Part shown: in pieces, positions 1 to 6,191 of the stretch
Position numbering within the stretch: the first letter of the stretch is position 1
Layout of the letters: each line of letters begins with the position of its first letter
From: Minisyncoccus sp041650175
GTDB taxonomy: Bacteria; Patescibacteriota; Minisyncoccia; Minisyncoccales; Minisyncoccaceae
Direction: 5' to 3'
Assembly (NCBI GenBank): GCA_041650175.1
Contig: JBAZLS010000025.1
Span: forward strand, 1 to 8,352
DNA length: 8,352 nt
Made by a program: the position numbers and the translations under genes
The notes under the pieces: model-generated
The model's database searches: none
What the model saw: only the letters and a program-made list of their open reading frames with translations
What the model was told of the DNA's origin: nothing

Positions 1-143
1 CATCTGGAAGGGACGGACTGACGCGAACACCTGGCAGAAGGTCGAACAAGCCGCCGAAGCATATCGCCGCGGGCCTGGGCGCTGGCTGACAATCATCGAA
101 GCCGGCCGGGAAGACACGCTGGACCGCATCCGATCCGCCGCGG
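1..143. repeat. left copy of the terminal overlap of a circular molecule
   Basis: This block matches 8210-8352 base for base except at 127, 133, 134 and 135. Both copies lie inside the same helicase gene in the same frame. Joining the ends restores an uninterrupted 477-residue protein, so the simplest reading is a circular plasmid whose contig ends overlap. The four differences cluster at the far right end and change three codons: two synonymous Arg changes and Ser (TCC) to Gly (GGC). That pattern looks more like a second strain in the sample than random sequencing error. A genuine tandem duplication is less likely. Confidence 0.88.
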
Positions 144-610
144 TCATGGCGAAGCACAAGGCCGGGGACAAGCCGGTCCTGCTGGTCCTGGATTATCTTC
201 AAATCATCCCAGCCGGGAAGGACGCGCCGGAAGACATCCGGGGGAAGATAGACTGGCATCTGTCGGAACTTCGCCGCCTGTCGCGGGACCTGAAGTCGCC
301 CGTCCTGGTCGTATCATCCGAAAACCGCGCCGCTTATGCTGGGAACGCCCGCCCTACCCTGGCCGCGCTGAAGGAATCCGGGGGCATCGAATATACCGCG
401 GACGCTGTCATCTGCCTATGGCGGGACAAGGAAGAAACCAAACGCCTGACAAATGACTTAAAGCGCCTGACGGTCCGGGTCGAAGCGCACGTCCTGAAGA
501 ATCGCAACGGGGAACTGGCGAAGGTCAAGACGGACTTCACGCCCGCCTGGTCGCTATTCACGGAAGGGGACCGGGAAGACCTGGGCTATGACGCCGCCCT
601 GGGGGAATAA
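2..610 (+). CDS. DnaB-type replicative helicase, C-terminal part (starts at 7386)
   Basis: The frame is open from position 2 to the TAA at 608-610. The ATG at 146 is internal and should not be taken as the gene start. The sequence holds the second half of a DnaB ATPase core: Walker B LLVLDYLQII, the H3 region VLVVSSENRAA, the H4 region LKESGGIEYTADAVICLWR, and a KNRNGE segment matching the DnaB K-R-G arginine-finger region. One oddity is SSENR where most DnaB proteins have SQLNR, so the usual H3 glutamine is absent in a simple alignment. The initiator gene begins four bases after the stop, consistent with one helicase-initiator operon. The DYLQ and ESG-IE signatures make the family assignment firm; use at the plasmid's own origin is inferred. 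Confidence 0.92.
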   Translation: MWKGRTDANTWQKVEQAAEAYRRGPGRWLTIIEAGREDTLDRIRSAAVMAKHKAGDKPVLLVLDYLQIIPAGKDAPEDIRGKIDWHLSELRRLSRDLKSPVLVVSSENRAAYAGNARPTLAALKESGGIEYTADAVICLWRDKEETKRLTNDLKRLTVRVEAHVLKNRNGELAKVKTDFTPAWSLFTEGDREDLGYDAALGE

Positions 611-614
611 CATT

Positions 615-2504
615 ATGACGGAAGGACATAAAGACGGCATGACGGAAGAACGGAAGCACCGCTTCGCCCTGGGGCTGGCCGTGAAGAAGCGATACTGGCC
701 GCAAGTGGAAAAACGCTTCCGGGATCATAAGACAACCGGGCCGGACTTCCTGGAAGTTGTTTGCGCTGACGAAGTGGAAGCAACGCTACGGGACGCCGAA
801 GGGAAAATCCTGACGGGGGGACTTGTCAAGAACCTGAAGCTATCCTTCCCTGTCACCTTCGCACCTGAAGCGCCGCTTGGCTTCCGCTGTCTGGTCGCCG
901 GGGAAGTCGCCGTCCTGGACATGGGAAACCTCACGGAAGACGAATGGAAGCGCCTGGCGGAAGACATGGATCGAAGCAACGCCGCGCTGGGCTATACCGT
1001 CCCGCCGGCGCCTGACCGCCTGACCGCCCTTCAAGACTTTCCTTTACCGTCCGGGCGGGCTGAATACTTCAAGACACCTGGTCGCTTGTTTGACACGCCG
1101 CGCCATATCGAAGCAAAAGGCAAAGAATCGCTGTTGCCTGAAATCGGTCGCTGGTATTCACAAACCGCCCTGAATAGGACGGTCGGAATGGCCCTGGCCG
1201 CGCTGACGAATACGGACACGCGGGACACTATCCTGAACTGGCAATCCGCAACGGTCGAAGAAGCCGCGGACCTGGTCTTCTGTCGGGAAGAAGAAGGAAC
1301 GTCTTCATACGGACAGAATAGGGAAGACATTCTAAAGGCTTGCGAAGCGCTTCGAGCGATCCCGGTCCCTATTGTCCGAATAGACTGGAAGCAAATCGGG
1401 ACGAACAAGCATCCGCGCTGGGTCAAGGAATACAAATATCGGGTTGCATCGCTTCTTCAATCTTACGGCGCTGTCTTCATTGACAAGGAAACCGGGGAAG
1501 AAGTCTTCGCCGCCGATCCTGTCCACAAGAAAGACTTGGTCAAAGCGAAGCCGGACCGCCGCAAGGGGACGCGGGCTATCGTTGAACTTAATCCCGCTGA
1601 CGGCATCCTGAAGGCTTTCCCGGTGGATAAATATAAACTGACGCGCTTTGAATGGCGCTGGAATACGGACATCGCGGAAGACTTTATCTGTCCGCTGGTC
1701 GCCCTGGACGGAAAGAACCGCCCGCGCATGAAGCAAGTCAAGGGACGCCATATCGAAGGAAGCCGTTTTATTATGACGAATAGACGATATTTCGCCGTCC
1801 AAAAACATCTACGGGGGGGCGGGTCAATTTACGCGCCGCGCCTTCTGGACATCATCATATCTGAAAAGACAAACATCAAAAGCCGGGACAAGGGCGCTGT
1901 CGTTATTGAAATTGTCGCGGATAAAATTATCAAGTGGCTGGGCCTATGGACGGACTTTCAATCCCATCCGAAGCACGTCCTGGAAGACCATATCGCGGAA
2001 GCTATCATGGCGCTGATTAAAGAAAAAGTCATACTTCCTGAATCCTGGCTGGTCCCGCAAGTGGACAAAAATCCTGACCGGCGCAAGGGGGCATTTTACC
2101 GCTGGAAGGTCGCGGAACTATGGTCTACGGTCGCCCTGGTCCCGCCTGACGAAGCGAAGGACATCGAAGCGGAACTTGTTGCCCAGGCGGAAGGCGCTGA
2201 AAAAGCGGGGGACATCGCTGTCCCGAAGGCAAATCAAGCCGCCCTGCCGGGTATGGAAGAACCGGCCGCCCTGGACTTCCCGTCCGGGAAGGACATCCGC
2301 GCCGCAAGGGAAGCCGCGGGATTGAACCTTCGCCGCTTCGCTGAAGTTATAGACGGACCTGACTTCAGCACCTGGTCACGCTATGAAACCGGGAAGCCGA
2401 TCCGGGTCGAAAGTATCAAGCCGGACACCTGGCAACGGGTCCGGGACTTCATTGAAAAGCATGGTCAAAAGGCCGGGAACGAAGGCAAAACGGAAGGGAC
2501 TTAA
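615..2504 (+). CDS. probable plasmid replication initiator with C-terminal HTH
   Basis: This 629-residue protein is the largest on the plasmid. I do not recognise a named family, so the role rests on position and architecture. It is followed directly by iterons and lies just after the helicase. Residues about 172-285 are helical and basic (for example SQTALNRTVGMALAAL) and could be a winged-helix DNA-binding region like that of theta-replication Rep proteins. Residues about 557-617 look like a Xre-type HTH (DIRAAREAAGLNLRRFAEVI, then STWSRYETGK). A linker rich in Ala, Glu and Gly separates the HTH from the core. Three in-frame starts exist: 588 (overlapping the helicase), 615 and 639. I chose 615 because GGGGGAA lies seven bases upstream; 639 also has GAAGGA about 12 bases upstream. 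The first codons overlap the dispersed repeat described separately. Confidence 0.6.
   Translation: MTEGHKDGMTEERKHRFALGLAVKKRYWPQVEKRFRDHKTTGPDFLEVVCADEVEATLRDAEGKILTGGLVKNLKLSFPVTFAPEAPLGFRCLVAGEVAVLDMGNLTEDEWKRLAEDMDRSNAALGYTVPPAPDRLTALQDFPLPSGRAEYFKTPGRLFDTPRHIEAKGKESLLPEIGRWYSQTALNRTVGMALAALTNTDTRDTILNWQSATVEEAADLVFCREEEGTSSYGQNREDILKACEALRAIPVPIVRIDWKQIGTNKHPRWVKEYKYRVASLLQSYGAVFIDKETGEEVFAADPVHKKDLVKAKPDRRKGTRAIVELNPADGILKAFPVDKYKLTRFEWRWNTDIAEDFICPLVALDGKNRPRMKQVKGRHIEGSRFIMTNRRYFAVQKHLRGGGSIYAPRLLDIIISEKTNIKSRDKGAVVIEIVADKIIKWLGLWTDFQSHPKHVLEDHIAEAIMALIKEKVILPESWLVPQVDKNPDRRKGAFYRWKVAELWSTVALVPPDEAKDIEAELVAQAEGAEKAGDIAVPKANQAALPGMEEPAALDFPSGKDIRAAREAAGLNLRRFAEVIDGPDFSTWSRYETGKPIRVESIKPDTWQRVRDFIEKHGQKAGNEGKTEGT
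625..647 (+). repeat. 23-bp dispersed repeat, copy 1 (5' end of the initiator gene)
   Basis: Starting GACATAAAGACGGCATGACG, this 23-bp unit is identical to 5831-5853 at the end of parA. Here it is read as CAT-AAA-GAC-GGC-ATG, a different frame from the one used in parA, so identity at the protein level cannot explain its conservation. It sits between two candidate starts (615 and 639), together with TTATGACG at 613-620. Confidence 0.8.
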
Positions 2505-2512
2505 AATCGGTC

Positions 2513-2595
2513 TTGTTGCAGTTTTAAGGCAAAACCGTCACATGACAGGCGCAAAACCGTCACATGACAGGCGCAAAAGGTGACAACTGCAACAA
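2513..2595. repeat. 11-bp inverted repeat flanking the iterons
   Basis: TTGTTGCAGTT at 2513-2523 is the exact reverse complement of AACTGCAACAA at 2585-2595. The pair brackets the two iterons. TGTTGCAGT recurs in direct orientation at 2631-2639. Three copies of one sequence around the iterons suggest a second binding site for an initiator domain or a host factor, or a cruciform arm. Confidence 0.75.
2531..2574 (+). repeat. two tandem 22-bp iterons
   Basis: Two perfect 22-bp copies abut at 2531-2552 and 2553-2574. The unit begins AAAACCGTCACATGACAGGC. A third partial start (AAAAGGTGAC) follows at 2575. The unit length is close to two helical turns, so a bound protein would meet each copy on the same DNA face. 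Inside each copy GTCACATGAC is a near-palindrome with GTCA and TGAC arms. The core ATGAC is shared with the boxes found upstream of other genes on the plasmid. Confidence 0.85.
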
Positions 2596-2651
2596 AGCAA
2601 CATCATACAAAGCAAGGTCTTATGACAATCTGTTGCAGTAGTCAAAAAGGA

Positions 2652-2670
2652 TATTCTTATTATAAGAATA
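2652..2670. promoter_or_regulatory. AT-rich 19-bp palindrome in the origin
   Basis: TATTCTTAT and ATAAGAATA form perfect 9-bp arms around a single T. It is nearly all A and T in otherwise GC-rich surroundings and lies about 78 bp beyond the second iteron. It could be an operator, or part of the duplex-unwinding element of the origin. Short hyphenated palindromes of this size are typical dimeric-repressor sites, so both readings stay open. Confidence 0.5.
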
Positions 2671-2869
2671 GCGGGGCGCTTGGGCTGACGCCCGCGCCCG
2701 CTGGGAAGGGAAGGAAACCGCCGCGCTTACCAGGTCGAAAAGCACAAGCAAACCAGGAAGGGAAGGCTGGGAAATCGGACCGGGTCCTACCCTGACGGGC
2801 GCCGGCACTCGTTACATCGCGTCATATCAAGGCTTACTTACGCGCAACGCTGAAAAGTATTTCATTACA

Positions 2870-2885
2870 TTATGACGTTATGACG
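2870..2885 (+). promoter_or_regulatory. tandem TTATGACG boxes upstream of the HTH-primase operon
   Basis: TTATGACG occurs twice head to tail (2870-2877 and 2878-2885), just before the ribosome binding site GGAAGGA (2885-2891) of the gene at 2896. The same 8-mer occurs at 613-620, 4738-4745 and 6392-6399 before other genes, so it is a candidate operator half-site. Confidence 0.5.
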
Positions 2886-2895
2886 GAAGGACGGA

Positions 2896-3435
2896 ATGAA
2901 GGCAAAACTATTCACCGCAAAGGAACTTGAACAGAAGGCCGGGGTCAATCCGGGGACGCTTCGGAACCTGGTCGGCGCTGGTCTTCCTGTGGCTGGCAAG
3001 CGCAAGTCGCGCCGGGGCAAGCCGCAAAACCTTTATGACGCCGGGGCCGTCTATGACTGGTGGGGACATCGGCACATCGCGGGGAAGTTTAACTGGACCG
3101 CAAGCGCAATTCTGAACCGCCTGGGGAAGCTGGCCGGGAAGCGAAGCAAGAAGAAGTCAAAGCCTATGACTGAAGCGGACATCCGGGCGCTGGGCTTTGA
3201 TCCTGCTTCCTACTGCGCCGCTGACGCTGTGCTTGAAGACTTGATAAAGAATCCGCCGGCAATGCCTGATCTGTCTGGCTATAACGCTGACGCCCTTCTG
3301 GAAATGACTGGACCGGAACTTATGGAATTGCCTGAAATCAAGATGGAAGACCTTGTCATCCCGCCTGTGGAAATGACGAAAGAAGAAGTTTTGAATGTAT
3401 GGAATATCCGCATTGTGGAAAAGAAGCAAACATGA
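2896..3435 (+). CDS. HTH DNA-binding protein, primase operon partner
   Basis: A 179-residue protein with an N-terminal HTH (FTAKELEQKAGVNPGTLRNL, about residues 6-25) and a following segment YDAGAVYDWW. This arrangement resembles the MerR/excisionase-like fold used by phage Nu1-type DNA-binding proteins. A Lys/Arg-rich region (residues about 75-90) follows, and the C-terminal half is acidic and Pro/Met-rich with no motif I recognise. GGAAGGA lies about four to five bases before the ATG. Its TGA overlaps the primase ATG by four bases (ATGA), so the two are probably translationally coupled and may act together. A DNA-bound adaptor that brings primase or helicase to the origin is an attractive guess, since no DnaC-like loader is visible, but nothing in the sequence proves it. 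A transcriptional regulator is equally possible. Confidence 0.62.
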   Translation: MKAKLFTAKELEQKAGVNPGTLRNLVGAGLPVAGKRKSRRGKPQNLYDAGAVYDWWGHRHIAGKFNWTASAILNRLGKLAGKRSKKKSKPMTEADIRALGFDPASYCAADAVLEDLIKNPPAMPDLSGYNADALLEMTGPELMELPEIKMEDLVIPPVEMTKEEVLNVWNIRIVEKKQT

Positions 3436-4565
3436 ATGACGGCAAAGAGCATCTGGACGCGCTGAAGGCCGCCGCCGATCCCGGACGGGTCGCTGTCGCC
3501 CTGGGCCTTCGGGGGAAGGGCCGCCGCTTCTTCTGTCCGTCCTGTCAAGCTGACGGGGGGAAGACGCCTGATCTGTCCGTCAATGCGAAGGGCTTCAACT
3601 GCTTCAAGTGTGGACTGAAGGGGGATCTTCTGAAGCTGATCGAAGTCGCCGGCAAACTGTCCTTCCCGGACGCTGTCCGCTGGCTGGAATCCCTGACCGG
3701 CATCCGGGCGCCTGACCGCCGGAAGGGGGGATACCGGAACAAGGACAAGGCCATTTCAAGGGCGCCTGGGCTGTCCTGTGGGGCTGTTTCTGTTGCTGGA
3801 AGGGCTGGGAAGGCGGAATCAAGGTCCGGGCCTGATCCCGCTGTCTATGACGCCTTCCTGACCGCCTGTCGCCCTGTGGAAGGCCGCGCCCTGGACTGGC
3901 TGACGAAGGACAAGGGCATCGCCGCGGACGTGATTGTCGCCCTGGGTCTTCGCTTCTGTGGTAAGGAATATCCGGGCATCATGGACGGGCTGAAGACACG
4001 CTTCCCGGAAGCCGCCCTGGTCGCCGCGGGTCTGCTGAAGCGATCGAAGACGGGCCGCCTGGTCCCGTCCTTCTGGCATTACTTCGCAAGCAAGGCGGGC
4101 TTCCTGGTCATCCCGTATCTGAAGGACGGCCGCCCTGTATATCTGAAGGTCCGTCCGCCCGTATCAAAGGAAGCCGCTGAACGCCTTAAGCTGATCCGCT
4201 TCCTGAACACGGCCGCCGCGGTCCCTTGCCTTTACAACGTGGACGCCCTGGCCGGCAATCCTGACAAGGTCCTGATCTGTGAAGGAGAATCTGACACCTG
4301 GACGGCGCTGTCGCATGGCTTCGCCGCTGTCGGGACACCTGGGGCGAAGGGCTTCAAGGCCGCCTGGGTCGAAGGCTTCCGGGCCTTTGTGAACGCTGAC
4401 GGCCGGTCGCGGGTCTATCTGGTCCCGGATACTGACGCCGCCGGCGCTGAAGGGTCAAGGGGCATCGCGGTCTTGTTTCGGAAGGCTGGTCTTCCGGTCC
4501 CGCTGAAGCTGGCGATCCCGGACGGGAAGGACCTGTCAGAATACATGAAAGAAGGGGCTATTTGA
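3432..4565 (+). CDS. DnaG-like primase (zinc finger plus Toprim)
   Basis: A 377-residue protein predicted to make RNA primers for plasmid replication. The zinc-binding domain has Cys35 and Cys38 (FFCPSC) and Cys57 and Cys60 (NCFKCG). DnaG family members usually have Cys-His-Cys-Cys, so this is an all-Cys variant. GGKTPDLSV matches the family EKTPSF-V segment. A Toprim domain fills the C-terminal quarter: Glu284 in ICEGESD and Asp333 and Asp335 in VPDTD, the expected metal-binding acids. The protein ends soon after Toprim, so the helicase-binding C-terminal domain of bacterial DnaG is absent, as in many phage and plasmid primases. I chose the ATG at 3432 because it overlaps the upstream stop as ATGA; an in-frame ATG at 3399 would lie well inside that gene. 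Family assignment is strong; partnership with the plasmid helicase is inferred. Confidence 0.88.
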   Translation: MNDGKEHLDALKAAADPGRVAVALGLRGKGRRFFCPSCQADGGKTPDLSVNAKGFNCFKCGLKGDLLKLIEVAGKLSFPDAVRWLESLTGIRAPDRRKGGYRNKDKAISRAPGLSCGAVSVAGRAGKAESRSGPDPAVYDAFLTACRPVEGRALDWLTKDKGIAADVIVALGLRFCGKEYPGIMDGLKTRFPEAALVAAGLLKRSKTGRLVPSFWHYFASKAGFLVIPYLKDGRPVYLKVRPPVSKEAAERLKLIRFLNTAAAVPCLYNVDALAGNPDKVLICEGESDTWTALSHGFAAVGTPGAKGFKAAWVEGFRAFVNADGRSRVYLVPDTDAAGAEGSRGIAVLFRKAGLPVPLKLAIPDGKDLSEYMKEGAI

Positions 4566-4566
4566 A

Positions 4567-4670
4567 ATAGGGCAGAGGGTGACATTTGGCCCCACTTTGG
4601 CGGAAAAGAGGTATTGATTTTATGGCCTTATTGAGAATCATCAATGTTTATAGTGGGGCGTCTGCCCTAT
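4567..4670. repeat. 104-bp inverted-repeat element (stem-loop RNA or insertion remnant)
   Basis: The outer arms ATAGGGCAGA (4567-4576) and TCTGCCCTAT (4661-4670) are perfect 10-bp inverted repeats. Inside them GCCCCACT (4589-4596) and AGTGGGGC (4652-4659) pair over 8 bp. A small hairpin ATTGA/TCAAT (4630-4634/4641-4645) lies in the loop. The region is AT-richer than its neighbours and contains three of the 12 GAG/CTC trinucleotides of the plasmid, so its base use differs from the rest. It starts one base after the primase stop. It could be a structured RNA (terminator, attenuator or antisense copy control), a strand-initiation hairpin, or a relic of a transposable element. The segment TTTGGCCCCACTTTGG recalls IS21-type ends from memory. 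I see no target-site duplication. Confidence 0.65.
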
Positions 4671-4779
4671 GCAAATTACACTCAATGTTTACGGGCATCA
4701 AAAGGGCAAGGTCGCATAATAAAGAGTTATGTCTACTTTATGACGGCATGAAGTAATGACATAAGGAAAGAATAAAGTA
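4671..4779 (+). promoter_or_regulatory. upstream regulatory region of the partition operon
   Basis: Non-coding. TTATGTC (4727-4733) and GACATAA (4758-4764) form a 7-bp inverted repeat 24 bp apart. AAGTAATGAC occurs at 4751-4760 and again at 4775-4784, running into the start codon. TTATGACG is at 4738-4745. TCAATGTTTA is repeated at 4641-4650 and 4682-4691. Dense short repeats before a parA operon are typical of autoregulatory operators and of RHH-bound centromeres. CATAAT at 4715-4720 could be a -10 box, but I find no well-spaced -35. GGAAAG at 4765-4770 is the ribosome binding site of the next gene. Confidence 0.6.
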
Positions 4780-5091
4780 ATGACGGCAAATATAAAAAGG
4801 GGGCGCAACGTGCAAATAAACCTGTCGGGAAGCTGGGACCTGTCCACGGATCACGCGGCATCAAGCTACGGTCAGCCGGTCCTTGTGAACCGGGCCACGG
4901 GGGAAGCCTTCGGGCCGGGGGACATCCTGAAGCCGTATCCGTCCTGGGGCTTTATGGTCGGGGCCGAAGCGGTCCGCCGCCTGGCGAAGACGGCAAAGCT
5001 GGACGCCGAAGGGCGGGACCTGGTCGCTAAGTTTGCGGACTTACTGAAGGAAAGAAGGGAAAACCATGAAGACAATCGCCCTGGTCAATAA
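4780..5091 (+). CDS. unknown 103-residue protein, first gene of the partition operon
   Basis: I do not recognise this family. The protein starts with a short basic stretch (IKRGRN), then a Ser/Gly-rich segment, a predicted beta-rich middle (QPVLVNRATGEAFGPGD) and a helical C-terminus (AEAVRRLAKTAKLDAEGR, then DLVAKFADLLKERRE). There is no signal peptide or membrane segment. It overlaps parA by 26 bases, which suggests coupled translation, and the dense repeats lie directly upstream. The base and codon pattern (GAA, CTG, GGG-GAC) matches the neighbours, which supports a real gene. It might be a regulator or accessory factor for partition or copy number. GGAAAG lies nine bases before the ATG; the ATG itself lies inside an AAGTAATGAC repeat. 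Confidence 0.6.
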   Translation: MTANIKRGRNVQINLSGSWDLSTDHAASSYGQPVLVNRATGEAFGPGDILKPYPSWGFMVGAEAVRRLAKTAKLDAEGRDLVAKFADLLKERRENHEDNRPGQ

Positions 5092-5848
5092 TAAAGGCGG
5101 GGTCGGGAAGACAACGTCCGCGGTCAGCCTGGCCGCCGGCATCGCCGCGGAAGGACATCGCTGTCTGTTGGCTGATCTGGACGCACAAGGAAGCGCTTCG
5201 CTGTCCCTGGGCATCGCCCGCGCTGATCTGTCGCCTGGGGCCGCTGAAGTCATCCTGGAAGGCCGCCTGATCCGGGAAGCGATCCGCCCGTCTTCGGTCA
5301 AGGGGCTGTCTATCCTTCCCGGAAGCATGAAGCTGGCGTCCGCTGACCTGGCCTTGTCTGACGTGAAGGGTCGGGAAGCTGTCCTGAAGAACGCGCTGAA
5401 GCCGATCCTGGCGGACTATGACTTCGCCGTCCTGGACTGTCCGCCTTCCCTGGGTCTGCTGACTGTGAACGCGCTGACGGCCGCGGACTTCTTCCTTGTC
5501 CCGCTGACGCTGGACTATCTGGCGCTGGAAGGACTGGTCAATCTTCTGGAAGCTGTCGAGCTGATCCGCGCCGGCATCGGGAAGACGGCCGCGCCGCTGG
5601 GCTTCCTTCTGACGCTGGCGGACAATCGCTTGAACGTCACGGAAGAAATCGCGGGCATGATACGGAAGCACTATGGCCGCCTGGTCTTCAAGACGGTCAT
5701 CCCTGGCAACGTCAAGCTGAAGGAAGCGCCGTCCTTCGGGAAGACAATCTTTGACTATGACGCCGGGTCAGCCGGCGCCGAAGCATATCGGGAACTGACG
5801 AAGGAAGTCTTGCATCGCCTGGGGCGGCATGACATAAAGACGGCATGA
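5066..5848 (+). CDS. parA: ParA-family partition ATPase
   Basis: A 260-residue ATPase of the ParA/MinD group, which forms ATP-dependent patterns on nucleoid DNA and moves plasmid copies apart. The deviant Walker A is at the extreme N-terminus: NNKGGVGKTT with signature Lys10 and P-loop Lys15. Walker A' is LLADLDAQGSAS and Walker B is FAVLDCPPSLG. The short form without an N-terminal HTH matches type Ib ParA proteins, which usually pair with a small RHH or HTH centromere-binding protein. The RHH gene at 5883 fits that role. GAAAGAAGGGA precedes the ATG, and the start lies inside the upstream 103-residue gene. The last codons and stop fall within the 23-bp dispersed repeat (5831-5853). Family assignment is secure; the exact subtype is inferred. 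Confidence 0.93.
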   Translation: MKTIALVNNKGGVGKTTSAVSLAAGIAAEGHRCLLADLDAQGSASLSLGIARADLSPGAAEVILEGRLIREAIRPSSVKGLSILPGSMKLASADLALSDVKGREAVLKNALKPILADYDFAVLDCPPSLGLLTVNALTAADFFLVPLTLDYLALEGLVNLLEAVELIRAGIGKTAAPLGFLLTLADNRLNVTEEIAGMIRKHYGRLVFKTVIPGNVKLKEAPSFGKTIFDYDAGSAGAEAYRELTKEVLHRLGRHDIKTA

Positions 5849-5853
5849 CGGAA
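5831..5853 (+). repeat. 23-bp dispersed repeat, copy 2 (end of parA)
   Basis: Identical over 23 bp to 625-647. Here the frame reads GAC-ATA-AAG-ACG-GCA-TGA and includes the parA stop codon. With the preceding T it contains TGACATAA (5830-5837), followed by ATGACGGAATAA (5845-5856), which resembles 6394-6405 upstream of the resolvase. A DNA-level role, such as an operator or centromere element for the RHH protein encoded next, is likely. Confidence 0.8.
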
Positions 5854-5882
5854 TAAACGCACAAGGAAAGGAAGGGTTAATT

Positions 5883-6191
5883 ATGGCAACGGGTAAAACA
5901 TCGAAGGACATCTTCACGCGAACGAAGAAGGCAAGCATCGGACTGGAAGTCACGCCGCGCATCATGGGAAGGCCGAAGGCGCCGGAAGCATATCAGAAGG
6001 TCACGGTCTGCCTGTTTAATCGTCAAACGATATGGCTGGACAAGGTCTGTCTGGCGATCCGGGAAAAGACTGGTCAGCACGTCCACCGGGCGGAACTGAT
6101 CCGCGCCCTGGTCGAACACGCCGCCGCCTGGGTCAATCCCAGCCGGGAAGACTTTGACAAGTCTGTCCGGTCCCTGCTGAAGGGAATCTGA
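5883..6191 (+). CDS. RHH protein, probable ParB/ParG-type centromere-binding partner
   Basis: A 102-residue protein. Residues about 1-35 are basic and probably flexible (KTSKDIFTRTKKA). The rest fits an RHH fold: a beta-strand (YQKVTVCLF), helix A (about NRQTIWLDKVCLAIREKTG) and helix B (VHRAELIRALVEHAA). A mobile basic tail plus RHH domain, placed just after a short ParA, is the layout of ParG- and omega-like proteins, which bind the centromere, stimulate the ParA ATPase and repress their own operon. The ATG has a strong site, GGAAAGGAAGGG, upstream. It lies 34 bp after parA with a dispersed repeat in between. The fold is a pattern-based call; the partition role comes from context. Confidence 0.72.
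   Translation: MATGKTSKDIFTRTKKASIGLEVTPRIMGRPKAPEAYQKVTVCLFNRQTIWLDKVCLAIREKTGQHVHRAELIRALVEHAAAWVNPSREDFDKSVRSLLKGI

Larger units (their letters stand above)
2505..2895. other. probable origin of replication (iteron type)
   Basis: This 391-bp gap contains no convincing gene. It begins one base after the initiator stop. It holds two tandem 22-bp direct repeats (2531-2574), an 11-bp inverted repeat enclosing them (2513-2523 and 2585-2595), a further partial copy of that arm (TGTTGCAGT, 2631-2639) and an AT-rich palindrome (2652-2670) that could be the melting site. A GC-rich stretch follows (about 2671-2820). The last part carries TTATGACG boxes before the next gene. Repeats next to an initiator gene are the classic layout of iteron-controlled theta origins. 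I see no clear DnaA box. Confidence 0.68.

Noticed and set aside
588..614. Earlier start for the initiator at 588
   Set aside because: It would overlap the end of the helicase gene. The ATG at 615 has a better placed GGGGGAA and leaves only a four-base gap. It is not fully excluded.
2531..2574. CRISPR array
   Set aside because: The two 22-bp repeats abut directly with no spacers, and no cas gene is present; they are iterons.
2580..2795. Possible 71-codon gene in the origin region, starting with GTG
   Set aside because: It starts within the third partial iteron and has no ribosome binding site. It crosses the inverted repeat and the AT palindrome and has no known motif; chance openness is more likely.
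4567..4670. Simple rho-independent terminator after the primase gene
   Set aside because: The stem has a 12-base bulge and a 55-base loop, and no T-run follows the right arm (GCAAATTACA), so it does not fit the usual terminator form.
5027..5671. Minus-strand open frame of 214 codons opposite parA
   Set aside because: The product is Gln/Arg/Asp-rich without any recognisable fold and lies wholly across parA, whose motifs are clear.
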